Part shown: in pieces, positions 52,431 through 61,660 of the stretch
Layout of the letters: the number at the start of each line of letters is the position of its first letter
Position numbering within the stretch: the first letter of the stretch is position 1
Origin: Rhodobacteraceae bacterium (ex Bugula neritina AB1)
GTDB taxonomy: Bacteria; Pseudomonadota; Alphaproteobacteria; Rhodobacterales; Rhodobacteraceae
Reading direction: 5' to 3'
Length of the DNA stretch: 64,000 nt
Assembly (NCBI GenBank): GCA_001730095.1
Contig: MDLF01000051.1
Location: 1 to 64,000 of the forward strand
The notes under the pieces: model-generated
Told to the model about the DNA's origin: nothing
Databases searched by the model: none
The model's input: the letters and a program-made list of their open reading frames with translations, nothing else
Translations under genes and position numbers: made by a program

Positions 52431-53033
52431 ATGGCCCTGCTGAAGGTGCGCGGATTTGATGTTCACAAGGGGTATCTGGATGCAGCCCGGCAGCGGGCGC
52501 TGATAGAGAGCCTGCGGGGGGTGCTGAAGGCGGCGCCGTTGTTTTCGCCGGAAGTGCCCGGCGGCGGGCGGATGTCTGTGCGGATGACCTCGGCCGGGCA
52601 GTTCGGCTGGTTTTCGGATGCCAAAAACTATCGCTATACGGAACAGCATCCCGCCGGGCAGGCCTGGCCTGTGATCCCGGCGGAGGTTCTGGAGATCTGG
52701 CGTGTGCTGACCGGGCTGGAGCGGCCGCCCGAGTGCTGTTTGCTGAACTACTATGGCGAGGGCGCGCGGATGGGGTTGCATCAGGACAAGGATGAAGCGG
52801 ATTTTTCCTTTCCAGTGGTTTCGATCTCGCTGGGGGATGACGGGCTGTTCCGGATCGGCAACCGGACGCGCGGCGGCAAGACGGAATCTCTCTGGCTGAA
52901 TTCAGGTGATGTTGTGGTGATGGGCGGCGCGGCGCGGCTGGCCTATCACGGGGTGGACCGGATCCGGTTCAAGTCGTCACGGCTACTGCCCAAGGGCGGG
53001 CGGATCAATCTGACGCTGCGGGTGGTCACGTGA
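52431..53033 (+). CDS. alkB: AlkB-type alkylated-base dioxygenase
   Basis: A 200-residue Fe(II)/2-oxoglutarate dioxygenase that reverses 1-methyladenine and 3-methylcytosine lesions by oxidative demethylation. Iron ligands are His and Asp in GLHQDKDE and His in AYHGVDRI. The 2-oxoglutarate arginine lies in GRINLTLR, and substrate-lid aromatic residues are in FGWFSDAKNYRYTEQ. Divergent from dnaK. Confidence 0.93.
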   Translation: MALLKVRGFDVHKGYLDAARQRALIESLRGVLKAAPLFSPEVPGGGRMSVRMTSAGQFGWFSDAKNYRYTEQHPAGQAWPVIPAEVLEIWRVLTGLERPPECCLLNYYGEGARMGLHQDKDEADFSFPVVSISLGDDGLFRIGNRTRGGKTESLWLNSGDVVVMGGAARLAYHGVDRIRFKSSRLLPKGGRINLTLRVVT

Positions 53034-53099
53034 TGACTGACTGGGCGCAAGAACGACAGCTTTTGCCAAGGCATCTGCATAAAGGCGAGAGGCTTGGGA

Positions 53100-53921
53100 T
53101 CAACGGCGCGCGTTCCAGCTGAGGGAGACATGGCGGCGGGTGTAGAATTCACCCATCAGTCCCACAACGATCAGCACCAGCGCCACCCAGGCGGCATATT
53201 GCCAGGAGCTGAAATGCGGGTTGTAGTTGATGAAGACAAAGCCCCGCGACTGATCGATGCAGTGAAACAGCGGGTTCCAGTCGAACATGGCCAGCATGAA
53301 ACTGGGCAGGGTGTTTGCCAGGAACATCTTGCCCGATGCGATCATATTGGCGCGCTGGTAGATCATGGTCAGAATGCTGACGAAACTGGGGGCCCAGGGT
53401 TTGAGCACCAGGAAGACAAGCCCCACGCCAAACCCGGTGATCCAGGCCAGCAGGACCATGCCGAAGGCCGGAATGGGTTCCGCGATTTCCACGGGCGTGT
53501 AGGCAACGTGATAGACAAACAGGATGAAGAACAGGGACAGCACCTGAATATAGAGCGCGCCGATGGCAGCGGACAGAAGTGCCACCATTGTATTCATCGG
53601 GGCATGCTGCATCATCGGGCTGCTGGGGCCTTCGGCGCCGGAGATGGCGCTTACGGTCTTGGTGTGCACCATGAACAGATAGACGCCAGACATCACATAC
53701 AGCAGGAAATCGCCGCGGATTGCAGAGCCGCGCATTCCTAGCAGCGCAAACATGACGTAGAAGGCCAAAACAAACAGAATTGTTTGCATCAGGTTCAGCC
53801 CCAACGCGATAAAGGCGTTGTTATGTTTGGAGCGGACGCTGCGCACAGCAGAATGAAACACCACTTCGCTCAGGGCGAAGAAACCTGATGTCCGCGAAGA
53901 CTGAGGGCGCTGTTGAAACAT
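53100..53921 (-). CDS. ABC-2 type polysaccharide export permease
   Basis: A 273-residue inner-membrane protein with six predicted helices, of the KpsM/Wzm type (ABC-2). It has an N-terminal amphipathic segment and the family stretch RGDFLLYVMSGVYLFMVHTKTVSAISG, and ends with the C-terminal WNPLFHCIDQSRGFVFINYNPHFSSWQYAAWVAL. These pumps export capsule or O-antigen chains together with an ATPase, which is not next to it in this window. It sits beside glycan precursor genes, supporting a surface-polysaccharide role. Confidence 0.87.
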   Translation of the reverse strand: MFQQRPQSSRTSGFFALSEVVFHSAVRSVRSKHNNAFIALGLNLMQTILFVLAFYVMFALLGMRGSAIRGDFLLYVMSGVYLFMVHTKTVSAISGAEGPSSPMMQHAPMNTMVALLSAAIGALYIQVLSLFFILFVYHVAYTPVEIAEPIPAFGMVLLAWITGFGVGLVFLVLKPWAPSFVSILTMIYQRANMIASGKMFLANTLPSFMLAMFDWNPLFHCIDQSRGFVFINYNPHFSSWQYAAWVALVLIVVGLMGEFYTRRHVSLSWNARR

Positions 53922-54033
53922 GAGACCTGCGTTCTCTGCTCTTATCTAATGCGGCTGCTTGCCGTTCTGCTGTCTGAGTATCATAAGGGGCAAGAGGAAA
54001 ATTTTCAATTAAACCCGTGTTGGGGAGAAATAA

Positions 54034-54831
54034 GTGACCTATGACGATCTGGTGCCTGTAATTCGTCGTCTGGCCATAGAAGCCGGCGCGAAGATCATGG
54101 AGATCTATAATTCCGACGACTTCGACGTGAAAGTGAAGTCTGATGACAGCCCGGTGACCGAAGCAGATGAAGCAGCGGATGCGCTGATCTCGGCCGGTTT
54201 GCGCGCGGCGTTTCCGGAGATGATGCTGGTTACTGAGGAACAGTCTGCTTCGCACAAGGAGCGCGGGGATACCTTCCTGATCGTCGATCCGCTGGACGGA
54301 ACCAAGGAATTCATCCATCGCCGCGGTGATTTTACCGTCAACATCGCCCTGGTGGAAAACGGCGTGCCGACCCGAGGTGTGGTCTATGCGCCGGCCAAGG
54401 AACGGATGTTCTTTACCCTGGCAGATGGCAGCGCTGTGGAGGAGACCGGAGCGTTTGATCCGCAGACCATCGGCGCGACCCGCGCGATCCGGGTGGCTGA
54501 CAGCGACAATTCGGCGCTGATGGTGGTGGCGTCGAAATCGCACCGTGATCAGGCAACTGATGATTACATCGGCAAGTACAGCGTGAAGGACAGCAAAAGC
54601 GCAGGCTCATCGCTGAAATTCTGTCTGGTGGCCACCGGTGAGGCAGATCTGTACCCGCGGGTTGGCCGCACCATGGAATGGGACACTGCGGCTGGTCATG
54701 CGGTTCTCGCCGGGGCTGGCGGTGAGGTGGTGCGTTTTGATGACCATTCACCGCTGAAATACGGTAAAGAAGGGTACGCGAACCCGTTCTTTATTGCTTA
54801 TGCGCCGGCAGTGGAGCTGAAGAAAGCCTGA
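54034..54831 (+). CDS. cysQ: 3'(2'),5'-bisphosphate nucleotidase CysQ
   Basis: A 265-residue inositol-monophosphatase-fold enzyme with a GTG start. The metal motif is VDPLDGTKEFIHRRGDFTVNIALV, preceded by VTEADEAAD and VTEEQ and followed by EWDTAAGHAVLAGAGG near the C-terminus. It hydrolyses 3'-phosphoadenosine 5'-phosphate, the product of PAPS-dependent sulfation and sulfate reduction. Its stop overlaps the kdsB start by one base. A sulfotransferase 7 kb downstream in the same orientation would generate exactly this by-product. Confidence 0.94.
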   Translation: MTYDDLVPVIRRLAIEAGAKIMEIYNSDDFDVKVKSDDSPVTEADEAADALISAGLRAAFPEMMLVTEEQSASHKERGDTFLIVDPLDGTKEFIHRRGDFTVNIALVENGVPTRGVVYAPAKERMFFTLADGSAVEETGAFDPQTIGATRAIRVADSDNSALMVVASKSHRDQATDDYIGKYSVKDSKSAGSSLKFCLVATGEADLYPRVGRTMEWDTAAGHAVLAGAGGEVVRFDDHSPLKYGKEGYANPFFIAYAPAVELKKA

Positions 54832-55631
54832 TGTCAGTCCTGATCGTCATTCCCGCCCGCTATGCCTCCACCCGCTATCCGGGCAAGCCGCTGGTGCCGC
54901 TGACCGGTGCAACCGGCGAGAAGCGTTCACTGGTGGAGCGGTCCTGGCGGGCTGCCAGTTCAGTTGCAGGCGTGGACCGTGTGGTGGTGGCCACTGATGA
55001 TGATCGCATCAAAGAGGCCGCCGAGGCCTTTGGCGCCGAAGTTGTGATGACTTCGGAAACCTGCGCCAATGGTACCGAACGCTGCGCTGAGGCGCATGCG
55101 GCGCTGGGCGGCGGCTATGAGATTGTGGTGAATTTGCAAGGCGATGCACCGCTGACGCCGCATTGGTTCGTTGAGGATCTGGTGGCTGGGCTTCGGGCCG
55201 CACCCGGCATGGGGCTGGCGACACCCGTGCTGCGCTGCAATGGCGAAACCCTGAACAGCCTCCTGGCGGACCGCAAGGAAGGCCGTGTTGGCGGCACAAC
55301 GGCGGTGTTTGCTGCGGACCATAGCGCGCTCTATTTCTCCAAGGAGGTGGTCCCGTATTGCGGGCAGACATTTGGTGACGGCGAAAATACGCCGGTTTTT
55401 CACCATGTTGGCGTCTACGCCTACCGGCCGGATGCCCTGGCAGCGTATCCTGATTGGGATACAGGGCCGCTGGAGCGGCTCGAAGGGCTGGAGCAGCTGC
55501 GGTTTCTGGAAAACGGGCGTAAAGTGCTGTGTGTGGAAGTGGAAGCGCGTGGTCGCGAATTCTGGGAACTGAACAACCCGGAAGATGTGCCGCGGCTGGA
55601 AGCCATGCTGAAGAAGATGGGGCATGAGTGA
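54831..55631 (+). CDS. kdsB: CMP-Kdo synthetase (KdsB/KpsU-like)
   Basis: A 266-residue cytidylyltransferase that activates Kdo as CMP-Kdo. The N-terminus IVIPARYASTRYPGKPLVPLTG, VVVATDDDRIKEAAEAFGAEVVMTSETCANGTERCAEA and VNLQGDAPL are typical. NPEDVPRLEAML ends it. It may serve lipopolysaccharide or a Kdo-linked capsule; the ABC-2 permease and glycosyltransferases around it favour a surface-glycan role. GDAPL where many have GDEP is a small deviation. Confidence 0.88.
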   Translation: MSVLIVIPARYASTRYPGKPLVPLTGATGEKRSLVERSWRAASSVAGVDRVVVATDDDRIKEAAEAFGAEVVMTSETCANGTERCAEAHAALGGGYEIVVNLQGDAPLTPHWFVEDLVAGLRAAPGMGLATPVLRCNGETLNSLLADRKEGRVGGTTAVFAADHSALYFSKEVVPYCGQTFGDGENTPVFHHVGVYAYRPDALAAYPDWDTGPLERLEGLEQLRFLENGRKVLCVEVEARGREFWELNNPEDVPRLEAMLKKMGHE

Positions 55632-55807
55632 TCGAATTGTGGTAAAGAGTATCAGGACAGAGAATGCCGCTTCAGAACGGCAAAACGAGGCAACGGGCAG
55701 CTGTTTTACAACTTGTTGGAGACAGCCGGGCATAATGCGCGCCATTTTTGCTGAATCTTATACAGATATCAGCGGTCAGCCCGGAATTTGAGCACAGAGA
55801 GAATGAC

Positions 55808-56701
55808 ATGCGTAAGAAGGTAACCAAGGCGATTTTTCCCGTTGCTGGCCTGGGAACAAGATTCCTGCCGGCAACCAAATCAGTGCCAAAAGAAATTATG
55901 ACTCTGGTCGACCGGCCGCTGGTGCAATACGCCATCGATGAAGCGCGCGCCGCCGGCATCAAGGAGTTCATCTTTGTGACCTCGCGCGGGAAAGGCGCGC
56001 TGGAGGACTATTTTGACCACTCGCCGGTTCTGGAGCAAGAACTGCGCAAGAAGGGCAAGGATGATCTGCTGGAAATCCTCAAGAACACCGACATGGAATC
56101 CGGTGCGATTGCGTATCTGCGCCAGCACAAGGCGCTGGGCTTGGGCCATGCGGTGTGGTGCGCCCGCCGTCTGATCGCGAATGAGCCTTTTGCGGTGATC
56201 CTGCCGGACGACGTGATCGCTGCAGAGAAGCCCTGCCTGCAGCAGATGGTCGAAGCCTATGAAGAAACCGGTGGCAACATGGTTGCGGCGATGGAAGTCC
56301 CGCCTGAGAAAACGTCTTCTTACGGTGTGCTCGACGTCAAGGATGACATGGGCCGGGTGGTTGCAGCCAACGGTATGGTGGAAAAACCCAAGATGGAGGA
56401 AGCGCCGTCCAATCTGGCCGTGATCGGCCGCTACATCCTGGCACCTTCGGTTCTCAAGAACCTCAACAAGATGAAGCAGGGCGCAGGCGGCGAGATTCAG
56501 CTGACCGACGCGATTGCCGAAGACATCGCCAAGGACGTGCCGGTTTACGGTTACCGCTTTAACGGTCAGCGGTTCGATTGCGGATCCAAAGCGGGCTTTC
56601 TGCAGGCAACCGTTGCCTTCGCGCTGGCGCGGGATGAACTGCGGGATGACCTGATGAACTACATCACCGAGATTGCGCAAGTCGGTAAGGCCGCGCAGTA
56701 A
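55808..56701 (+). CDS. galU: UTP-glucose-1-phosphate uridylyltransferase
   Basis: A 297-residue GalU. AIFPVAGLGTRFLPATKSVPKEIMTLVDRPLVQYAIDEA is the nucleotide-binding start, with GLGHAVWCAR, FAVILPDDVI, MVEKP and FDCGSKAGFLQA further on. It makes UDP-glucose. The ATG at 55808 is chosen over an upstream in-frame ATG because similarity begins there. Followed by galE. Confidence 0.96.
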   Translation: MRKKVTKAIFPVAGLGTRFLPATKSVPKEIMTLVDRPLVQYAIDEARAAGIKEFIFVTSRGKGALEDYFDHSPVLEQELRKKGKDDLLEILKNTDMESGAIAYLRQHKALGLGHAVWCARRLIANEPFAVILPDDVIAAEKPCLQQMVEAYEETGGNMVAAMEVPPEKTSSYGVLDVKDDMGRVVAANGMVEKPKMEEAPSNLAVIGRYILAPSVLKNLNKMKQGAGGEIQLTDAIAEDIAKDVPVYGYRFNGQRFDCGSKAGFLQATVAFALARDELRDDLMNYITEIAQVGKAAQ

Positions 56702-56750
56702 CCAATCTGGCCGCTCTGGATCAGGGGCGGCCCAGCATGGGGCAGAGACA

Positions 56751-57734
56751 GTGACCAATATCCTCGTGACCGGCGGTGCCGGATACATCGGCTCGCACGC
56801 CTGCAAGGCACTGAAGGCTGCCGGTTACGTCCCCGTCACCTATGACAACCTGATGACCGGCTGGCAGGATGCAGTGAAATTCGGCCCGTTTGAGCGCGGC
56901 GATCTGAATGACCGTGCGCGGCTGGATGAGGTGTTCGCTAGGTACCGGCCGACCGCGGTGATGCATTTTGCTGCGCTTAGTCAGGTTGGTGAAGCGATGA
57001 GCGAGCCAGGCCGCTACTGGGCCAACAATACCGGCGGATCGCTCAATCTGATTGAGGCCGCGGCGGCGGCGGGCTGCCTGAACTTTGTGTTTTCCTCGAC
57101 CTGTGCCACCTATGGCGAACATGACAATGTCGTGCTCGACGAGAACACGCCGCAGCTGCCGCTGAATGCCTACGGTGCCTCCAAGCGCGCGGTGGAGGAT
57201 ATCCTGAAGGATTTTGGCGCCGCACACGGGCTGCGGTCGGTGATCTTCCGCTATTTCAATGTTGCGGGTGCGGATCCAGAGGCGGAGGTGGGCGAATTCC
57301 ACCGCCCAGAGACTCATCTGGTGCCGTTGGTGCTGGATGCGATTGCGGGCAAACGCGATGCGCTGACCATATTCGGCACCGATTATGACACCCCGGACGG
57401 CACCTGCATCCGCGACTATGTGCATGTCTGCGATCTGGTGGATGCACATGTTCTGGGCCTGAAGTGGCTAGAGGACGGCAAAGGCAGTCAGCTGTTCAAT
57501 CTGGGCACAGGCACAGGCTTTTCCGTGCGCGAGGTGATGGACAAAGCGGAAGACGTGACCGGGCAGAAGGTACCCTGCAACACCGGGGCGCGCCGGGCTG
57601 GGGATTGCACCAAGCTGGTGTCCGGGTCCACCCGCGCGGTAACCGACCTGGGCTGGGAGCCGCAAAGATCCACGCTGGAGGTGATGATCGCCGACGCCTG
57701 GAAATGGCACCAGACGGGCCACTACGAGCGCTGA
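56751..57734 (+). CDS. galE: UDP-glucose 4-epimerase
   Basis: A 327-residue extended short-chain dehydrogenase with a GTG start. NILVTGGAGYIGSHACKAL binds NAD; the catalytic residues are in FSSTCATYGEHD and NAYGASKRAVEDIL (YxxxK). FRYFNVAGADPEAEVGE and RDYVHVCDLVDAHVLGL complete the GalE pattern. It interconverts UDP-glucose and UDP-galactose and feeds the following glycosyltransferases, with two bases to the next start. Confidence 0.95.
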   Translation: MTNILVTGGAGYIGSHACKALKAAGYVPVTYDNLMTGWQDAVKFGPFERGDLNDRARLDEVFARYRPTAVMHFAALSQVGEAMSEPGRYWANNTGGSLNLIEAAAAAGCLNFVFSSTCATYGEHDNVVLDENTPQLPLNAYGASKRAVEDILKDFGAAHGLRSVIFRYFNVAGADPEAEVGEFHRPETHLVPLVLDAIAGKRDALTIFGTDYDTPDGTCIRDYVHVCDLVDAHVLGLKWLEDGKGSQLFNLGTGTGFSVREVMDKAEDVTGQKVPCNTGARRAGDCTKLVSGSTRAVTDLGWEPQRSTLEVMIADAWKWHQTGHYER

Positions 57735-57736
57735 CA

Positions 57737-58777
57737 ATGGTTGGACCCGCCGAGCCTGAACTGCCGCCGCTTGGCCTCTCGGAGGCTTACCGGCTGCGGT
57801 GGAAGCGGCGGCGGATGTTGTGGCGGGCGCTGCGGGCGCGCCGTCAACTGCAAAAAGTCGCGGACCGCACCCGGCAAATCCCGGAAAACGGGGTTCTGGT
57901 CTTTACTGTTCTACGCAATGAAATCACCCGGCTGCCGTATTTTCTGAAGCATTACCGTCAGTTGGGTGCTGTTCATTTCCTGATGATAGACAATGGCAGC
58001 AGTGACGGCAGTGCCGAGCTGCTGGCATCCCAGCAGGACGTCTCCCTGTGGCATGCCGGGGGCAGTTACCGCGAGACGCGCTTTGGCCTGGATTGGGCGG
58101 GCTGGCTGCTGACCCGCTATGGCCATGGACGCTGGTGCCTGACCGTGGATGCGGATGAACTTCTGGTGTATTCCGGCATGGAAGCGCATGGGCTGGAGGA
58201 TTTGACGCGGTTGCTGGACCGGCGCGGGCGTGGAGGTTTTGGCGCGCTGATGCTGGACCTTTATCCAAAGGGGCCGCTGGGCAGTCAGACCTACACGCAG
58301 GAGCAGAATCCTACAGAGGTGCTTCAGTGGTTTGATGCCGGCCCCTATAGGGCGGTGCGGCAGCGGCCTGCCGGCAACTTATGGGTCCAGGGCGGCGCGC
58401 GTGAAAGAATGTTCTTTCAAGATCAGCCGGAACGTTCACCGACTCTGAACAAACTACCTCTGGTGCGCTGGAACCGCCGCTATGCCTATTTAAACTCCAC
58501 CCACTCCATGCTGCCGCCGCAGATGAATGCGCTGTATGGCGGACCGGGCGGTGCAGAGCCGTCGGGGGGGCTGTTGCATACCAAGTTCCTGCCGGAGATT
58601 GTTTCCAAATCGGCAACCGAGAAGCAGCGGCAACAGCATTTCCATACACCGCAGCAATTTGACGGATATTACGACCGGATCGGTGAAGCTCCGGATTTGT
58701 GGCATGCGGATGCTGTCCGTTACAGTGGTCCGGGCCAGCTGGCTGATCTAGGGCTGCTGTCGCCGCTTGCCTGGTGA
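57737..58777 (+). CDS. Family 2-type glycosyltransferase, paralogue A
   Basis: A 346-residue protein of the Glyco_tranf_2_4 type. LVFTVLRNEITRLPYFLKHYRQLGAVHFLMIDNGSSDGSAELL is the GT-A start, and the metal-binding acidic motif is LTVDADELLVY. Further conserved blocks are TLNKLPLVRWNRRYAYLNSTHSMLPP and GLLHTKFLPE. The first 40 residues are basic and lack an export signal. It is paralogous to the next gene, sharing the same order of blocks. Starts two bases after galE, so coexpressed. Sugar and acceptor unknown. Confidence 0.88.
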   Translation: MVGPAEPELPPLGLSEAYRLRWKRRRMLWRALRARRQLQKVADRTRQIPENGVLVFTVLRNEITRLPYFLKHYRQLGAVHFLMIDNGSSDGSAELLASQQDVSLWHAGGSYRETRFGLDWAGWLLTRYGHGRWCLTVDADELLVYSGMEAHGLEDLTRLLDRRGRGGFGALMLDLYPKGPLGSQTYTQEQNPTEVLQWFDAGPYRAVRQRPAGNLWVQGGARERMFFQDQPERSPTLNKLPLVRWNRRYAYLNSTHSMLPPQMNALYGGPGGAEPSGGLLHTKFLPEIVSKSATEKQRQQHFHTPQQFDGYYDRIGEAPDLWHADAVRYSGPGQLADLGLLSPLAW

Positions 58778-58946
58778 GAGGGTCGGCGGGTGCCGGGTAC
58801 TGTTGCAGTGGTGCCTTCTGCTTGCGTAACTGTTTCTAAATCCGTTGTTAATATACTGCGTGCGTGACATATTGAGCGGAAATTTTCCGCCACAGCGGAG
58901 TGGTTAGAGCAGGCGAGCGTTCCTTGAAAAATGGTTTGGAATAGAC

Positions 58947-59957
58947 GTGGGGCTTTGGGATTCTTACCGGATGCGGTTGCGGCGCAAACGGCGGCTGATC
59001 CGAGCGGTGCGCAAATCCGGTGAGCTGGCACCTGTGCAGGACAATACACGGGCTATCCGCCCCGAGGATATCCTGCTGGTCTGTACCATGCGCAATGAGC
59101 AGATTCGTCTGCCATATTTCCTTCAGTACTACCGTAGTTTAGGCATCGATCATTTCCTGTTCGTGGACAATGGTTCCTCCGATGGAACGGTGGAATATCT
59201 GCGCGGTATGCAAGATGTCTCGCTGTGGCATACCACCGCCAGCTACAAGCGCGCAGGCTTTGGCATTGATTGGATGAACTACCTCAAGCGTAAGTATGCG
59301 CATGGGCATTGGGTGCTGGTCGTCGACCCGGATGAGCTCTTTATCTACCCGTTTTGCGACACCCGGCCGATCCGGGCGTTGACAGACTGGCTGGATAATT
59401 CGTCGATCCGCAGCTTTTCCGCGATGTTGCTGGATGTCTACCCCAAGGGTCGGATCGGCGAAGTGCCGTATCAATCCGGGCAGAACCCGCTGGAGGTTGC
59501 CAATTGGTTCGATAGCGGCAATTACACCATCAGCCGAAACCCGGAGTACGGCAATCTGTGGATCCAGGGCGGGCCAAGGGCGCGGGTGTTCTTTGCTGAT
59601 ACGCCCAAGAAGGCGCCTTCGCTGAACAAGATCCCGCTGGTCAAATGGGACCGGCGCTATGCTTACGCCAGTTCCACCCATGCCCTGCTGCCGCGCGGGC
59701 TGAACCAGGTCTATGAGACCGATGGCGGCGAAAAGGCCAGTGGCGCACTGCTGCACACCAAATTCTTGGATACTTTCACGGCCAAGGCCGAGGAGGAAAT
59801 GGTGCGTGGCCAGCATTATGGCGGATCTGTGGAGTACAAGGCCTATGCCGCCAATCTGGCGGAACAGCCTGAGCTGTGGTGCAAATGGAGCGAGAAATAC
59901 ATCAACTGGCGCCAGCTTGAGATCCTGGGGCTGATGTCCAAGGGGAACTGGGCATGA
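58947..59957 (+). CDS. Family 2-type glycosyltransferase, paralogue B
   Basis: A 336-residue GTG-started glycosyltransferase paralogous to the preceding gene. Blocks are LLVCTMRNEQIRLPYFLQYYRSLGIDHFLFVDNGSSDGTVEYL, VLVVDPDELFIYPF (VDPDE instead of VDADE), SLNKIPLVKWDRRYAYASSTHALLP and GALLHTKFLD. A 169-bp gap separates it from paralogue A, and it overlaps the next gene by ATGA. It is likely a cytoplasmic enzyme of the same glycan pathway. Confidence 0.88.
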   Translation: MGLWDSYRMRLRRKRRLIRAVRKSGELAPVQDNTRAIRPEDILLVCTMRNEQIRLPYFLQYYRSLGIDHFLFVDNGSSDGTVEYLRGMQDVSLWHTTASYKRAGFGIDWMNYLKRKYAHGHWVLVVDPDELFIYPFCDTRPIRALTDWLDNSSIRSFSAMLLDVYPKGRIGEVPYQSGQNPLEVANWFDSGNYTISRNPEYGNLWIQGGPRARVFFADTPKKAPSLNKIPLVKWDRRYAYASSTHALLPRGLNQVYETDGGEKASGALLHTKFLDTFTAKAEEEMVRGQHYGGSVEYKAYAANLAEQPELWCKWSEKYINWRQLEILGLMSKGNWA

Positions 59958-61654
59958 GCACGGTCGGAGTTGTCATGCTGGTGCATACGGCGCTGGAGCG
60001 GGCGGCGCAGGTGGTGCGCCACTGGACCGCATCGGGCTGCCCGGTGGTGCTGCATGTGGACCGTAATGTCAGCGGTGACGTGCATGACCGTTTCCGCCAG
60101 TCGCTGGACGGCAATCCGCTGGTGCGGTTTTGCACCCGCCACCGGTGCGAATGGGGCACCTGGGGCATTGTTGCGGCGTCGCAGTCTGGATCCGAGGTGA
60201 TGCTGGCGGAGTTTCCGGATGTGCGGCATGTTTACCTGGCCTCGGGGTCCTGCCTGCCCCTGCGGCCGGTGCAAGAGCTGGCGGATTACCTCGCAGCGCG
60301 GCCGGAGACGGATTTTATCGAAAGCGCCACAACGTCGGATGTTCCCTGGATTGTGGGCGGTCTCAGCCATGAACGGTTCACGCTGCGCTTTCCTTTTTCA
60401 TGGAAAAGGCACCGCTACCTGTTCGACCGCTATGTGGACTTGCAGCGCAAGCTGCGGTTCAAACGGCAAATCCCGCCTGGTCTGGTGCCGCATATGGGCA
60501 GCCAATGGTGGTGCCTGACCCGCAAGACACTGGCGGCGATTTTGCAGGATCCGGAACGCACTGTATATGATGCGTATTTCCGCAAGGTTTGGATTCCGGA
60601 CGAAAGCTACTTTCAAACATTGGCGCGACAGCACTCCAGCAATATCGAGAGCCGGTCGCTGACCCTGAGCAAGTTCGATTTTCAGGGCAAGCCGCATATT
60701 TTTTACGACGACCATCTGCAGCTCTTGCGCCGGTCAGATTGTTTTGTCGCCCGTAAGATCTGGCCGCACGCAGAGCGGCTCTATCAGGCGTTTCTGACAG
60801 ATCCGGCCGGCGCGATGAAAGGGGCGGAACCGAATCCGGGCAAGATCGACAGGATCTTCGCCAAGGCGGTGGAGCGGCGCACACGCGGTCGGCCGGGCCT
60901 TTATATGCAAAGCCGCTTTCCTGGCCATGGATCGGAAAACGGCATGACCTCTAACCCCTATTCTATGTTCCAGGGGTTCGCGGAGCTGTTTGAGGATTTC
61001 GAGACCTGGCTGGCGCGGACGACAGGCGCCAAGGTGCACGGCCATCTTTTTGCACCTGAGGGCGCTCAGTTCAGCGAGAGGCAGAACCTCATCAACGGCT
61101 GCCTGAATGGAAATGCGAAGCAGCGCGATTACAATCCGGAAAGTTTCCTGACCAGCCTGATCTGGAACACCCGCGGCGAGCGGCAGTGTTTTCAGTTCGG
61201 GCCGCAGGACCATCAGGCGGTGAACTGGCTGGTGGCAAAGGATACCAATGCCCAGGTGTCCGTTATCAGTGGCGCCTGGGCGGTTCCACTGTTCAAGTCC
61301 AGTCGCAGTTTTAGCGAGCTGCGCCAAGAAGCGGCGCGGCTGCAGCAGCGTGAGGCTGAACAGTTGCAGATCCTGCGCTCTCAGTGGGCCAAGGCACGGG
61401 TGCGGATTTGGACGATGGCAGAATTCGTGGAGGCGCCAATGGAGCCTTTGCAGACTATCATCGAGGAAATTGGCCCTCTGGCTGCGCGCCATCTGGGAGA
61501 AGCTCCCAGAATGACAAATCTTGAAGGTTTCGGGCAGTTCCTGCAGAATCTGAAGAACCAGGGCATGCACCCCTATCTCATGGGGGATTTTCCGGCCGGT
61601 CAAAACCCTGCAAGCCCGTCAAAGCCGCAGCGTAAACCCTATTTGGTGCGATAA
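59954..61654 (+). CDS. GT14-like (branch-type) glycosyltransferase with DUF5928-like C-terminus
   Basis: A 566-residue two-domain protein. The N-terminal about 280 residues resemble the core-2/I-branching beta-1,6-N-acetylglucosaminyltransferase family (GT14): VGVVMLVHTALERAAQVVRHW, HVYLASGSCLPLRPVQELADYL, then MGSQWWCLTRKTLAAIL and WIPDESYFQTL. The C-terminal half (PHIFYDDH through YSMFQGFAELFEDFETWLARTTG and a helical end) matches what I recall as DUF5928 in related bacteria. It overlaps paralogue B by ATGA and is followed six bases later by the sulfotransferase. It probably adds a branch sugar; acceptor unknown. Confidence 0.82.
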   Translation: MSTVGVVMLVHTALERAAQVVRHWTASGCPVVLHVDRNVSGDVHDRFRQSLDGNPLVRFCTRHRCEWGTWGIVAASQSGSEVMLAEFPDVRHVYLASGSCLPLRPVQELADYLAARPETDFIESATTSDVPWIVGGLSHERFTLRFPFSWKRHRYLFDRYVDLQRKLRFKRQIPPGLVPHMGSQWWCLTRKTLAAILQDPERTVYDAYFRKVWIPDESYFQTLARQHSSNIESRSLTLSKFDFQGKPHIFYDDHLQLLRRSDCFVARKIWPHAERLYQAFLTDPAGAMKGAEPNPGKIDRIFAKAVERRTRGRPGLYMQSRFPGHGSENGMTSNPYSMFQGFAELFEDFETWLARTTGAKVHGHLFAPEGAQFSERQNLINGCLNGNAKQRDYNPESFLTSLIWNTRGERQCFQFGPQDHQAVNWLVAKDTNAQVSVISGAWAVPLFKSSRSFSELRQEAARLQQREAEQLQILRSQWAKARVRIWTMAEFVEAPMEPLQTIIEEIGPLAARHLGEAPRMTNLEGFGQFLQNLKNQGMHPYLMGDFPAGQNPASPSKPQRKPYLVR

Positions 61655-61660
61655 CCCCTG

